Below, piece after piece: positions 18,538-26,596 of a stretch of 54,379 bases of DNA (the stretch's first letter is position 1; each line of letters begins with the position of its first letter). The DNA comes from Prevotellaceae bacterium. GTDB lineage: Bacteria; Bacteroidota; Bacteroidia; Bacteroidales; Bacteroidaceae. The position numbers were made by a program, and so were the translations under genes. Location of the stretch: the NCBI GenBank assembly GCA_029226205.1, contig JAQXXT010000070.1, positions 1-54,379 of the forward strand. The letters run 5' to 3'. The notes below the pieces were generated by a model. That model worked only from the letters and a program-made list of their open reading frames with translations, did no database searches and was not told the DNA's origin.

Positions 18538-18541
18538 GCGT

Positions 18542-18880
18542 ATGAACAAGGTAATGTTGATAGGTAATGTAGGTAAGGATCCCGATGTCCGTTATTACGA
18601 AGCAGACCAGGCAGTAGCCCAAGTCTCGCTGGCAACGACGGAGAAGGGCTATACCTTGCAGAATGGTACGCAGGTGCCCGATCATACCGATTGGCATAAC
18701 CTTGTGTTTTATCATCGTCTGGCCAAGGTGGTGGAACAGTATGTCCACAAGGGCGACAAACTCTATGTGGAGGGACGGCTGCGTTATCGTTATTATGATG
18801 ACAAGGCAGGCCGTCGCCATTTTGTCACGGAGATTATCGTTGACAATATGGAGATGCTCACACCGAAAAATAAAGAATAA
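18542..18880 (+). CDS. ssb: Single-stranded DNA-binding protein, tail-less
   Basis: OB-fold protein that coats single-stranded DNA. It begins MNKVMLIGNVGKDPDVRYYE and carries the usual DWHNLVFYHRLAKVVEQYV and GDKLYVEGRLRYRYYDD blocks. It is only 112 aa and stops right after the OB fold (EMLTPKNKE). The flexible linker and acidic DDDIPF-type tip, which recruit repair and replication partners in most bacterial SSBs, are missing. It may be a secondary paralogue. Its TAA overlaps the ATG of gldE by one base. The order ssb-gldE is common in Bacteroidetes. Confidence 0.92.
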   Translation: MNKVMLIGNVGKDPDVRYYEADQAVAQVSLATTEKGYTLQNGTQVPDHTDWHNLVFYHRLAKVVEQYVHKGDKLYVEGRLRYRYYDDKAGRRHFVTEIIVDNMEMLTPKNKE

Positions 18881-20208
18881 TGGATATAGACAGTATATCA
18901 CACTTGTCATCGCTCGTGGCCTTTAATCCTCCGACCACGGGCGTCATCGTTGCTGCCATTCTGGCTGCTTTACTCATTTTAGTTTCTGCCTTCGCTTCTG
19001 GCAGTGAGATTGCCTTTTTCAGTCTCACGCCCGACGATCTCGATGAACTTGACCCGCAGCATAGTGCGAAGGATAAACTCATTGGAAAGTTACGCGACGA
19101 CTCTGAGCGGACATTGGCGACGATCTTGATCACAAACAATTTCGTCAATGTCACCATCATCATGCTTTGCAATTATATCTTCGGCTCCATCATCGTCTTT
19201 AAGGTGGCATGGCTGGAGTTTTTGTGCATTACCGTTCTCTTGACTTTCCTGTTGCTCCTTTTCGGTGAGATCATGCCGAAGGTTTACAGCCGTCAGAATG
19301 CGTTGTCGTTCTGCCGCCGTGCCTGTCATGCCATCAGCGTGCTGGAGAAGTTTTTCTGGCCGCTGGAGAATATCCTCATCAAGAGTGGTAGTCTCGCCGA
19401 GCGTGCCGTGCCGAAGGAGAGTCGTCAGCTCAGTGTTGATGATCTCGAGACAGCCCTTGAATTGACCGATAAGAGTGAGATCAAGAATGAGCAGAGCATG
19501 CTCCAAGGCATTATCCGTTTCGGCGACGAGAATGCGAAGGATGTCATGACGTCTCGACAGGATATCGTTGACCTCGACATCCGCAGCTCTTTCTCCGATG
19601 TGTTGAAGTGTATCGTAGACAACAACTACAGTCGTATCCCCGTCTATCAGAACAACACAGACAATATCCGTGGCGTCCTCTATATCAAGGACCTGTTGCC
19701 TTATCTCGGCAAACCGTCCTCTTTCCGTTGGCAGAGTCTCATCCGTCCTCCGTATTTCGTCCCTGAGACGAAGAAGATCGATGACTTGCTGCGCGAGTTC
19801 CAGGAAAATAAGGTGCATATCGCCATTGTCGTTGATGAGTTCGGCGGTACTTCGGGCATTGTCACTATGGAGGATATCCTAGAGGAGATTGTCGGAGAAA
19901 TTAATGACGAGTATGACGAAGAGGAAAAAGTCTATTCGAAACTCAACTACAACACCTATCTTTTTGAAGGCAAGACGTTGCTGAGTGACTTCGTCAAAGT
20001 ACTGCATATCGATGACGACGAGTTTGCTGATGTGGAGGGCGATGCCGACACCATTGCCGGTCTGCTCTTGGAAATCAAGGGCGACTTCCCAAGTATCCAT
20101 GAAAAGATCTCTTATAAGAACTATACATTTGAAGTCATGGAGATCGAGGAGCGCCGCATCTCGAAGGTGAAGGTTACCGTACACGAAGTGAAGAAGGTAG
20201 AGAAATAG
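18880..20208 (+). CDS. gldE: GldE-type CNNM/CBS-domain membrane protein
   Basis: A 442-aa protein of the CorC/HlyC/CNNM family. N-terminal membrane helices (about residues 20-40, 90-130) with the family motif ASGSEIAFFSL are followed by two CBS domains (about 200-330; SRIPVYQNNTDNIRGVLYIK and VVDEFGGTSGIVTMEDILEE) and a CorC-type C-terminal domain (about 350-430). The position between ssb and an Sfp-like gene matches gldE in Bacteroidetes. In gliding species GldE supports motility. Here, without other gld genes in view, an ion-transport or envelope role is as likely. Confidence 0.85.
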   Translation: MDIDSISHLSSLVAFNPPTTGVIVAAILAALLILVSAFASGSEIAFFSLTPDDLDELDPQHSAKDKLIGKLRDDSERTLATILITNNFVNVTIIMLCNYIFGSIIVFKVAWLEFLCITVLLTFLLLLFGEIMPKVYSRQNALSFCRRACHAISVLEKFFWPLENILIKSGSLAERAVPKESRQLSVDDLETALELTDKSEIKNEQSMLQGIIRFGDENAKDVMTSRQDIVDLDIRSSFSDVLKCIVDNNYSRIPVYQNNTDNIRGVLYIKDLLPYLGKPSSFRWQSLIRPPYFVPETKKIDDLLREFQENKVHIAIVVDEFGGTSGIVTMEDILEEIVGEINDEYDEEEKVYSKLNYNTYLFEGKTLLSDFVKVLHIDDDEFADVEGDADTIAGLLLEIKGDFPSIHEKISYKNYTFEVMEIEERRISKVKVTVHEVKKVEK

Positions 20209-20231
20209 GGCAGGAAATAAATTTTTGGATT

Positions 20232-20831
20232 ATGCCGTTATTGCGCAAAATGATATTTCCGAATGGAACGAAACTGGGTCTTTGGAGGATGACGGAATCC
20301 CCCGAAGACCTTTTCGTATCTTATCCCCATCTCGAACAGTACCGGGTTTATCTACAGGAGAATTATCACAAGGACGGTCGGCGGCTCGAGTTCCTCTGTT
20401 CCCGTATCCTTCTCTTCGAACTGGCTGGGATATGGCTGGAAATTACGCATCGGGACAATGGCGCGCCTCTTGTGGAGGGTTATGAACTCTCTATCTCTCA
20501 CACGCGTGGCTTCGCGGCAGTTATTCTTTCCAAAGATCATCCTGTAGCGGTTGATATCGAGTATCCGAGTGATCGGGTAGGGAAGATCGCATCTCGTTTT
20601 TTGCGTTCCGACGAGCATTTCACGGATATTCCTCGTCAGCTCATCGCGTGGTGTGCGAAAGAGACGTGCTATAAATATTTCTCCACCGATCATCTCGACT
20701 ATCCCGACATGTGCGTCCAACCCTTCACCCTTTCCGATCGTACCTTAATGGTCGATAATCTCAAGCGCTCCACCTCCCTGTCTCTTGATTTTGAGGTGAA
20801 TCAGGAATTTACTATCGTGTGGAAGAAGTAA
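20232..20831 (+). CDS. 4'-phosphopantetheinyl transferase (Sfp superfamily)
   Basis: Transfers phosphopantetheine from CoA to a carrier-protein serine. Both signature motifs are present: VAVDIEY (magnesium-binding Asp and Glu) and WCAKETCYKYF (the WxxKEAxxK motif). At 199 aa it is a short Sfp-type enzyme. No polyketide or nonribosomal peptide genes are nearby, so the partner is probably fatty-acid acyl carrier protein. It starts 23 bases after gldE on the same strand. Confidence 0.88.
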   Translation: MPLLRKMIFPNGTKLGLWRMTESPEDLFVSYPHLEQYRVYLQENYHKDGRRLEFLCSRILLFELAGIWLEITHRDNGAPLVEGYELSISHTRGFAAVILSKDHPVAVDIEYPSDRVGKIASRFLRSDEHFTDIPRQLIAWCAKETCYKYFSTDHLDYPDMCVQPFTLSDRTLMVDNLKRSTSLSLDFEVNQEFTIVWKK

Positions 20832-20847
20832 TTCCAGAATTTTTTCT

Positions 20848-20855
20848 TACCTTTG
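20848..20855 (+). promoter_or_regulatory. Possible mtaB promoter, -7 box
   Basis: TACCTTTG followed by CAATC, about 30 bases before the mtaB start and straddling the end region of the preceding gene. No clear TTTG upstream. Confidence 0.5.
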
Positions 20856-20884
20856 CAATCTTATTAGTAGAAAGGAAAAAATTA

Positions 20885-22258
20885 ATGATAGATACAAGTG
20901 CATTCCAAGGCAAGAAAGCAACTTATTATACGTTAGGCTGTAAACTGAACTTCTCAGAGACCTCCACGTTTGCCAAGACGCTCACGGAGATGGGCGTGCG
21001 GACGGCGAAGGAGGGCGAGGTGGCCGACCTCTGTCTCGTCAATACCTGTTCGGTGACAGATGTCGCTGATCAGAAGGCACGGCATATCATCCGCCATCTC
21101 GTCCGGGAGAATCCCGGCGCCTTCGTTGTCGTTACAGGTTGTTATGCCCAGTTGAAACCAGAGACCGTGGCGAAGATTGACGGTGTCGACCTCGTGCTCG
21201 GCAGTAACGAGAAGGCCAACCTTATCCAGTATCTCAGTGACGCTTGGACTGGACAGTTGCAGCCCGGCGAACTGTCAAAGGTCGATGATGGCAGTGATCC
21301 CCATCTCCATCGTTTCCATTCCGTGAAGACGAAGGACATCACGTCGTTCCAGCCCTCTTGTTCCCGTGGCAACCGTACGCGTTACTTCTTGAAGGTCCAG
21401 GATGGCTGTAACTATTTCTGTACGTACTGTACGATCCCTTACGCCCGTGGCTTCTCCCGTAACCCCTCGATCGCCTCCCTTGTGAAACAGGCCGAGCAGG
21501 CAGCGGCAGAAGGAGGCAAGGAGATTGTCCTGACGGGCGTGAACATCGGCGACTTCGGCGAGACGACTCATGAGCGCTTTATTGATCTCGTGAAAGCCCT
21601 TGACGAAGTAAAGGGTATTCAGCGTTACCGTATCTCTTCGCTTGAGCCCGATCTTTGCAGTGATGAACTCATCGACTACTGCGCCCACAGCCGTGCGTTC
21701 ATGCCTCATTTCCATATCCCCCTTCAGAGTGGATCCGATGAAGTGTTGCGGCTCATGCACCGTCGTTATGACAGTGCCCTTTTCGCTCATAAGATCCGGC
21801 TCATCAAGGAGAAGATGCCCGATGCCTTCATCGGTGTTGATGTGATGGTGGGCTGTCGTGGTGAGAAACCGGAGTATTTCGAGGAGTGTTATAAGTTCCT
21901 TGAGTCACTTCCCGTGACGCAGCTCCATGTCTTTCCCTATAGTGAGCGCCCCGGCACATCGGCCCTTGCCATCCCTTATGTTGTCGAGGAGAAAGAGAAG
22001 AAGCGTCGGGTCCATCGGCTGCTGAAACTCTCCGATGAGAAGACGAAAGCCTTTTACGCCGCACATATCGGTCAGGAAGCTGAGGTGTTGTTTGAAAAAG
22101 CCGAACAGGGGCATGCCATGCATGGCTTCACGCGTAACTATATCCGTGTGGAGCTCCCCGCTGCCATGGCCCGCGAGGAATATGACAATGAGATCCTTCG
22201 TGTCCGTCTTGGTGCGTTCAATGCCGACAAGAGTGCGTTAAAAGTAGAACTATTATGA
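20885..22258 (+). CDS. mtaB: tRNA t6A37 methylthiotransferase
   Basis: Radical SAM enzyme that adds a methylthio group to t6A at tRNA position 37. The N-terminal UPF0004 domain carries the Cys of TLGCKLN, NTCSVT and VTGCYAQ. The radical SAM cluster is C175xxxC179xxC182 in GCNYFCTYCTIPYARG. A TRAM domain closes the protein. The CKLN context and length (457 aa) fit MtaB rather than MiaB or RimO. A reading-frame extension to 20819 overlaps the previous gene and lies upstream of the -7 box, so I start at ATG 20885. It overlaps the next gene by four bases (ATGA). Confidence 0.93.
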   Translation: MIDTSAFQGKKATYYTLGCKLNFSETSTFAKTLTEMGVRTAKEGEVADLCLVNTCSVTDVADQKARHIIRHLVRENPGAFVVVTGCYAQLKPETVAKIDGVDLVLGSNEKANLIQYLSDAWTGQLQPGELSKVDDGSDPHLHRFHSVKTKDITSFQPSCSRGNRTRYFLKVQDGCNYFCTYCTIPYARGFSRNPSIASLVKQAEQAAAEGGKEIVLTGVNIGDFGETTHERFIDLVKALDEVKGIQRYRISSLEPDLCSDELIDYCAHSRAFMPHFHIPLQSGSDEVLRLMHRRYDSALFAHKIRLIKEKMPDAFIGVDVMVGCRGEKPEYFEECYKFLESLPVTQLHVFPYSERPGTSALAIPYVVEEKEKKRRVHRLLKLSDEKTKAFYAAHIGQEAEVLFEKAEQGHAMHGFTRNYIRVELPAAMAREEYDNEILRVRLGAFNADKSALKVELL

Positions 22259-23277
22259 GTAAGGTAGCAGTAGTCATCTTAAACTGGAACGGCCGTGAGA
22301 TGTTGAAGAAATTCCTGCCGGCGGTTTACCAGTATAGTCGTGAGGAGGCGGAGGTATGGGTTGCCGACAACCGGTCGACAGACTGTTCGATGGAGATGCT
22401 TGAGGAGCAGTTTCCCCAGGTGAAGACGTTACTTCTCGATCAGAACTACGGGTTCGCCGGTGGCTATAACCGTGCGTTGAAACAGATAGAGGCCGATTAT
22501 TATGTTCTATTGAATAGTGACGTCGAGGTGCCACATCACTGGCTCACGCCGATGCTCGAATTCATGGAGCGGCGCCCCGATGTAGCAGCTTGTCAGCCAA
22601 AACTCCTGTCTTACTATGACCATGACGTCTTTGAGTATGCCGGTGCTGCCGGTGGCTTTCTCGACCGTTATGGTTATCCGTTCTGCCGCGGCCGTGTTTT
22701 CAGTACTGTTGAGCGGGATAATGACCAGTATGACACCGTTGATGACCTGTTGTGGGCCACGGGTGCCTGCCTGATGATCCGTAGCAAGGACTTTGAGGAT
22801 GTCGGTGGCTTCGATGACCGTTTCTTCGCCCATAACGAGGAGATAGACCTCTGTTGGCGCCTGCGCCAGCGGGGCCGTCGTGTCGTTTGTGTCCCTGACA
22901 GTGAGGTCTATCATGTCGGTGGCGGCACGCTGCCTCAGGGGAATCCACGTAAGACCTTCCTGAATTTCCGCAACAACCTTACTATGCTCTATAAGAACCT
23001 CCCCGATGATGAGTTGCGCCCCGTTATGCGCATGCGGTGGTTCCTCGACTATCTCGCTGCCTTTGAGACGCTGATCCTCAACCGAAATCTTGGTGATTTT
23101 AAGGCGATCTTCAAGGCACGCCATGCGTTCCGGAAATGGAAACATGACTTCGACAAGGACCGCGAGGAGATTGCCCGAACACGTGTCGTCGACGAGGTTC
23201 CCGAGCGCCGTCCCTACAGTATTCTCTGGAAATATTATGCTCAGGGAAAGCGGACATTTACGGATATGGAAAAATAA
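22255..23277 (+). CDS. Glycosyltransferase family 2 (rhamnosyltransferase-like)
   Basis: A 340-aa GT-A enzyme. Motifs: VAVVILNWNGREMLKKFLPA, VWVADNRSTDCS, NYGFAGGYNRALKQ, VLLNSDVEVP (metal site) and FFAHNEEIDLCWRLRQRGR, as in GT2 enzymes of the WbbL/RfbN type. Its start overlaps the mtaB stop (ATGA), so the two are translationally coupled although unrelated in function, a common arrangement in this group. The acceptor is probably a lipid-linked glycan; sugar specificity cannot be called. Confidence 0.9.
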   Translation: MSKVAVVILNWNGREMLKKFLPAVYQYSREEAEVWVADNRSTDCSMEMLEEQFPQVKTLLLDQNYGFAGGYNRALKQIEADYYVLLNSDVEVPHHWLTPMLEFMERRPDVAACQPKLLSYYDHDVFEYAGAAGGFLDRYGYPFCRGRVFSTVERDNDQYDTVDDLLWATGACLMIRSKDFEDVGGFDDRFFAHNEEIDLCWRLRQRGRRVVCVPDSEVYHVGGGTLPQGNPRKTFLNFRNNLTMLYKNLPDDELRPVMRMRWFLDYLAAFETLILNRNLGDFKAIFKARHAFRKWKHDFDKDREEIARTRVVDEVPERRPYSILWKYYAQGKRTFTDMEK

Positions 23278-23329
23278 ATTTGTCTATCCAACTCTTAATT
23301 TCCGCCTGGTAGGACGAATTTTGTAAGTT

Positions 23330-23415
23330 CCACTCGTAGAGTGCGGCCCTTGTGGCCGTCCTAACGCCACAATAAAACAATTAGGACGGCCACAAGGGCC
23401 GCACCCTACGAGTGG
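23330..23415. repeat. Repeat family A, inverted pair
   Basis: Arms 23330-23364 and 23381-23415 are reverse complements over 35 bases with one mismatch, spaced by 16 AT-rich bases. Each arm is one family A copy including the flank CCACTCG/CGAGTGG. Transcribed, it would make a long hairpin upstream of ftsH. Confidence 0.92.
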
Positions 23416-23435
23416 ATCAATTTGGAACGCTTTTT

Positions 23436-23482
23436 GTTTTTCTCTTCTGTGGAAGGAACGTCCTTCCACAAAAGAGAAAAAC
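23436..23482 (+). promoter_or_regulatory. 22-bp hairpin abutting the ftsH start codon
   Basis: Arms 23436-23457 and 23461-23482 pair at 21 of 22 positions (one C-A mismatch) with the 3-nt loop ACG. The 3' arm ends in AAAGAGAAAAAC three bases before the ATG at 23486, so folding would bury the purine-rich ribosome-binding region. No T-run follows, so it is not a classic terminator. It is distinct from family A. Confidence 0.75.
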
Positions 23483-23485
23483 GTT

Positions 23486-25384
23486 ATGAAGAAGCAGACA
23501 ACGCCGGAGAAACGGCAACAATTCTTTAATTGGAACGGATTACTCATTGGTATTCTCGTTCTGGTGCTCCTGAACTCGCTCCTGGCCCCTTATGTCGGTC
23601 AGTCGCAGATCAAGGATGCCGACTATGGTACCTTTATCACCCAGTTGGATAAAGGAAAAGTATCCAAGGTCGTCGTCAAGGACGGCTATATTTATTATGA
23701 CATTCCGTCGGTAACAAAGAAAGCTACTGACAAAATGTCTAAGACTTACAATCCTTTCGCCCAACAACAGGAGACCCAGACGTATCGTACTTCTGAGGTT
23801 AATGATCCCCAGCTCGTCGCCCGGCTGTTGAATGCCAAGGCGCCGACGAAGACAGGAAAAGTGGAGATCTCGAAAGAGGTGCCGCAGAAGAGTTCCCCGC
23901 TCGTTGACTTCTTCGTCTGGTGGATTCTCCCGGCTCTGATCTTCTGGTGGATTTGGCGCGCCGGAACCAACAAGATGATGAAAGGCGGCCTCGGTGGCGG
24001 CGGTGGCTTCCTCTCTGTCGGTAAGTCCGGTGCGAAGGTCTATGCAGAAAAAGAAGTGAAGACACGCTTCGCTGATGTCGCCGGACAGGATGAGGCGAAG
24101 GCCACACTCATGGAACTCGTCGACTTTCTTCATAATCCAAAGAAATATACAGCCCTCGGCGCCCGTCTGCCGAAGGGTGCTCTCCTCGTCGGTCCTCCGG
24201 GCACCGGTAAAACTTTGATTGCCCGTGCTGTAGCCGGTGAGGCCCATGTGCCGTTCTTCTCCATCAGTGGCTCGGAGTTCGTCCAGATGTTCGTTGGTAT
24301 GGGTGCTGCGAAAGTCCGTGACCTCTTCCGTCAGGCTGCAGAGAAAGCGCCGTGTATCATCTTCATCGATGAGATCGATGCCATCGGCAAGAGCCGTGAC
24401 TCGTCCATGGGTAATGATGAGCGTGAACAGACGTTGAACCAGTTGCTCACGGAGATGGATGGTTTCGATGCCACAAAGGGTGTTGTCATCCTTGCCGCTA
24501 CCAACAGACCCGAGAGTCTTGATAAGGCTCTGCTGCGTCCGGGACGTTTCGACCGTCGGGTTATCATGGAACTTCCGGATCTCGAAGGCCGTAAGGCTAT
24601 CTTTAAGGTTCATCTCCGTCATGTCAAGCATGAAGATATAGATCTTGATGCCGTCGGTCGTGCCACGGCAGGTTCCAGTGGCGCCGATATCGCGAATATC
24701 GTCAACGAGGCAGCCCTCCGTGCCGTCCGTCTCGGTGAGAAAGCCGTGACGACGCAGGATATTGAGGAGAGTGTGGAGACGGTCATTGCCGGTGAACAGA
24801 AGAAGGGTGCCGTCATCTCGCCCGAAGAGAAGAAGATTATCAGCTATCATGAGATCGGCCACGCTATGGTTGCCGCCATGCAGACAGGAACGGCACCGAT
24901 ACAGAAGATCACCATTGTGCCGCGAACGAGTGGTGCCCTTGGCTATACCATGCAGGTCGATGCCGGTGAGAAACACCTGATGAGCAAGAAGGAGATGCTG
25001 CAGCAGATTGCTACGCTCACCGGTGGCCGTGCCGCTGAGGAGGTGATGTGCCATACGTGTACTACGGGAGCCTCCAATGATATTGAGAAGGCCACGCAAC
25101 TCGCCCGGTCGATGATCACGACCTACGGTATGAGTGACCGCTTCGGTATGGTACAGCTCGAACAACAGCGGAACCGTTACCTTGGAGGTGCCAGCAGTCT
25201 GACATGTAGCGCCGAGACGGCGAAAGCCATTGATGACGAGGTTGAGCGCATCGTCCGTGAGGCCCATGAGAAAGCCGTGAAGATTATTACTGACAATCAG
25301 GACAAGATGAATGCCGCTGCCGCTATCCTTCTGAAGAAGGAGACCATCACCGGCAAGGAGTTCATGGAAGTTATTCAAAAGTAA
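23486..25384 (+). CDS. ftsH: ATP-dependent zinc metalloprotease FtsH
   Basis: Membrane-anchored AAA+ protease that extracts and degrades membrane and some soluble proteins. Two membrane helices (about residues 16-35 and 138-160) flank a periplasmic domain. The Walker A motif GPPGTGKT is at 236-243, with Walker [12 protein letters not shown] and the arginine-rich second region of homology ([11 protein letters not shown]) after it. The zinc site is H455-E-I-G-H459, with Asp532 as likely third ligand (ASNDIEKAT). The motif is HEIGH rather than the usual HEAGH. Length is 632 aa. It is flanked by family A repeats and preceded by a hairpin that may control translation. Confidence 0.97.
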   Translation: MKKQTTPEKRQQFFNWNGLLIGILVLVLLNSLLAPYVGQSQIKDADYGTFITQLDKGKVSKVVVKDGYIYYDIPSVTKKATDKMSKTYNPFAQQQETQTYRTSEVNDPQLVARLLNAKAPTKTGKVEISKEVPQKSSPLVDFFVWWILPALIFWWIWRAGTNKMMKGGLGGGGGFLSVGKSGAKVYAEKEVKTRFADVAGQDEAKATLMELVDFLHNPKKYTALGARLPKGALLVGPPGTGKTLIARAVAGEAHVPFFSISGSEFVQMFVGMGAAKVRDLFRQAAEKAPCIIFIDEIDAIGKSRDSSMGNDEREQTLNQLLTEMDGFDATKGVVILAATNRPESLDKALLRPGRFDRRVIMELPDLEGRKAIFKVHLRHVKHEDIDLDAVGRATAGSSGADIANIVNEAALRAVRLGEKAVTTQDIEESVETVIAGEQKKGAVISPEEKKIISYHEIGHAMVAAMQTGTAPIQKITIVPRTSGALGYTMQVDAGEKHLMSKKEMLQQIATLTGGRAAEEVMCHTCTTGASNDIEKATQLARSMITTYGMSDRFGMVQLEQQRNRYLGGASSLTCSAETAKAIDDEVERIVREAHEKAVKIITDNQDKMNAAAAILLKKETITGKEFMEVIQK

Positions 25385-25386
25385 AA

Positions 25387-25459
25387 ATGTGCGGCTCTTG
25401 TGGATGTTCTAATCGTATAACGTTGCGGTTAGGACGGCCACAAGGGCCGCTCTTTACGA
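25387..25459. repeat. Repeat family A, decayed inverted pair
   Basis: A degenerate copy at 25387-25412 begins 3 bases after the ftsH stop. A well-preserved reverse copy lies at 25429-25459. The bases 25460-25511 hold nothing I recognise. Confidence 0.8.
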
Positions 25460-25511
25460 TAAAAATAAGACTAATTGCGTTTCTTCGATGGAAATTAAGG
25501 CTTTTATTGGA

Positions 25512-25553
25512 CAGGATCCACCATGATCTCTACTAGAATCATGATGAATCCTG
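25512..25553. repeat. Hairpin at the 3' end of the Rpn-family gene
   Basis: CAGGAT...ATCCTG encloses CATGAT...ATCATG with symmetric 4-nt internal loops. It lies 5 bases past the stop of the Rpn-like gene. It may stabilise or end that transcript, but there is no T-run. Confidence 0.5.
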
Positions 25554-25558
25554 AAATA

Positions 25559-26482
25559 TCATTCTTTTACTTTTAGGATGGTTTCGAGGGAAAGGTTTGT
25601 AGCCTCAGCGATCTGCTGATCGGTGAGGCCCATTTTGCGCATATTACGTACTACCTTTGCCAAAGCTCTTGATTCACCTTCTTCAATACCTTCGGCCCTT
25701 CCTTCTTCTCTTCCCTCAGCTCTTCCTTCTTTCTTTCCTATGGCGAAACCTTCGCGTTTGGCAGCATCCATACCATTCTTGATATCTCTATAGGCATTGA
25801 TACTTTGCTCGTAAGCCTTTAATTCCATGGGCTTGAATTTTGCTATTTCAGCCGTTTTGAAGAGTTTCTCAAAGACACGACCTTGCAACTCTGTAGGACG
25901 CTCCAAGAGATTAGACATGTTCTTCAGACAGAATAGCCATTTATCCATCATTGTCTTGCATTCTTCAAGTTCCTTACTAAAATTGGCCAATTCTATGTAT
26001 ATATAGGTCAACTTGTCGTAGAATATTTCCTTGCGGTTGATATCCATCAGCTTTACCTCTCGGAAAACACCGCTATCATCACTCTTTTTGTCTTCTGGAA
26101 AGGTGAAGTTCAGAATTCCAACAGTATAAACTGGTTGTAGTTCATAGTTCCAATCACCTTTCTTCGCTTGTTCGGTGATAGGAAACGTGGAATAGTAGAT
26201 AGATCGATCTTTATAAAAGTCTTGATACACATTTTGCATTTCAACAATGAAACGACTGCCATCATTTGTGGTACAGTAAACATCAAAGACTGCCTTGCGC
26301 TGTTCCTCGTTACTGCCAAACATCTCACTGTTGTTGTATTTCACTTCAACAATATTTCGTTCACCATCAAGGACGGCATTTAAAAAACTGGTCAATAGAT
26401 CACTATTGAACGGTGTACCAAAAATCCGTTTGAAACCGAAGTCGGTCAAAGGGTTGATATATTTTTCACCTGTATGTATCAT
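25559..26482 (-). CDS. Rpn-family PD-(D/E)XK nuclease / putative transposase
   Basis: Member of the family known as recombination-promoting nuclease (Rpn, PDDEXK_2). It opens with KYINPLTDFGFKRIFGTPFN, the family signature, and keeps the catalytic set Asp67, Glu81 and Gln83 in VFDVYCTTNDGSRFIVEMQ. The C-terminal part has the usual GRAEGREEGRAEGIEEGE charged repeats and ends in a short helix-turn-helix-like segment (MGLTDQQIAEATNLS). The gene looks intact (307 aa). A strong promoter at 26500-26530 leaves a leader of about 11 nt and fixes the start at 26482. Such genes spread horizontally and are often multi-copy in Bacteroidetes. Confidence 0.88.
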   Translation of the reverse strand: MIHTGEKYINPLTDFGFKRIFGTPFNSDLLTSFLNAVLDGERNIVEVKYNNSEMFGSNEEQRKAVFDVYCTTNDGSRFIVEMQNVYQDFYKDRSIYYSTFPITEQAKKGDWNYELQPVYTVGILNFTFPEDKKSDDSGVFREVKLMDINRKEIFYDKLTYIYIELANFSKELEECKTMMDKWLFCLKNMSNLLERPTELQGRVFEKLFKTAEIAKFKPMELKAYEQSINAYRDIKNGMDAAKREGFAIGKKEGRAEGREEGRAEGIEEGESRALAKVVRNMRKMGLTDQQIAEATNLSLETILKVKE

Positions 26483-26499
26483 AGCCTTTCTTTTTTCTG

Positions 26500-26530
26500 C
26501 AAAGATAATCTTTTTATTTGTATACAACAA
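26500..26530 (-). promoter_or_regulatory. Promoter of the Rpn-family gene
   Basis: Minus strand: TTG at 26530-26528, 20 bp, TATCTTTG at 26507-26500. Near-consensus, with a very short leader. Confidence 0.7.
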
Positions 26531-26596
26531 GTAATCTTAACAAAAAATCTTCGGAACATGATGACTTTGAGGATCGGAACTTAATGAATCATATCC

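Noticed and set aside
23540..25378. 612-codon open frame antisense to ftsH
   Set aside because: Shadow of ftsH; no start context or domain.
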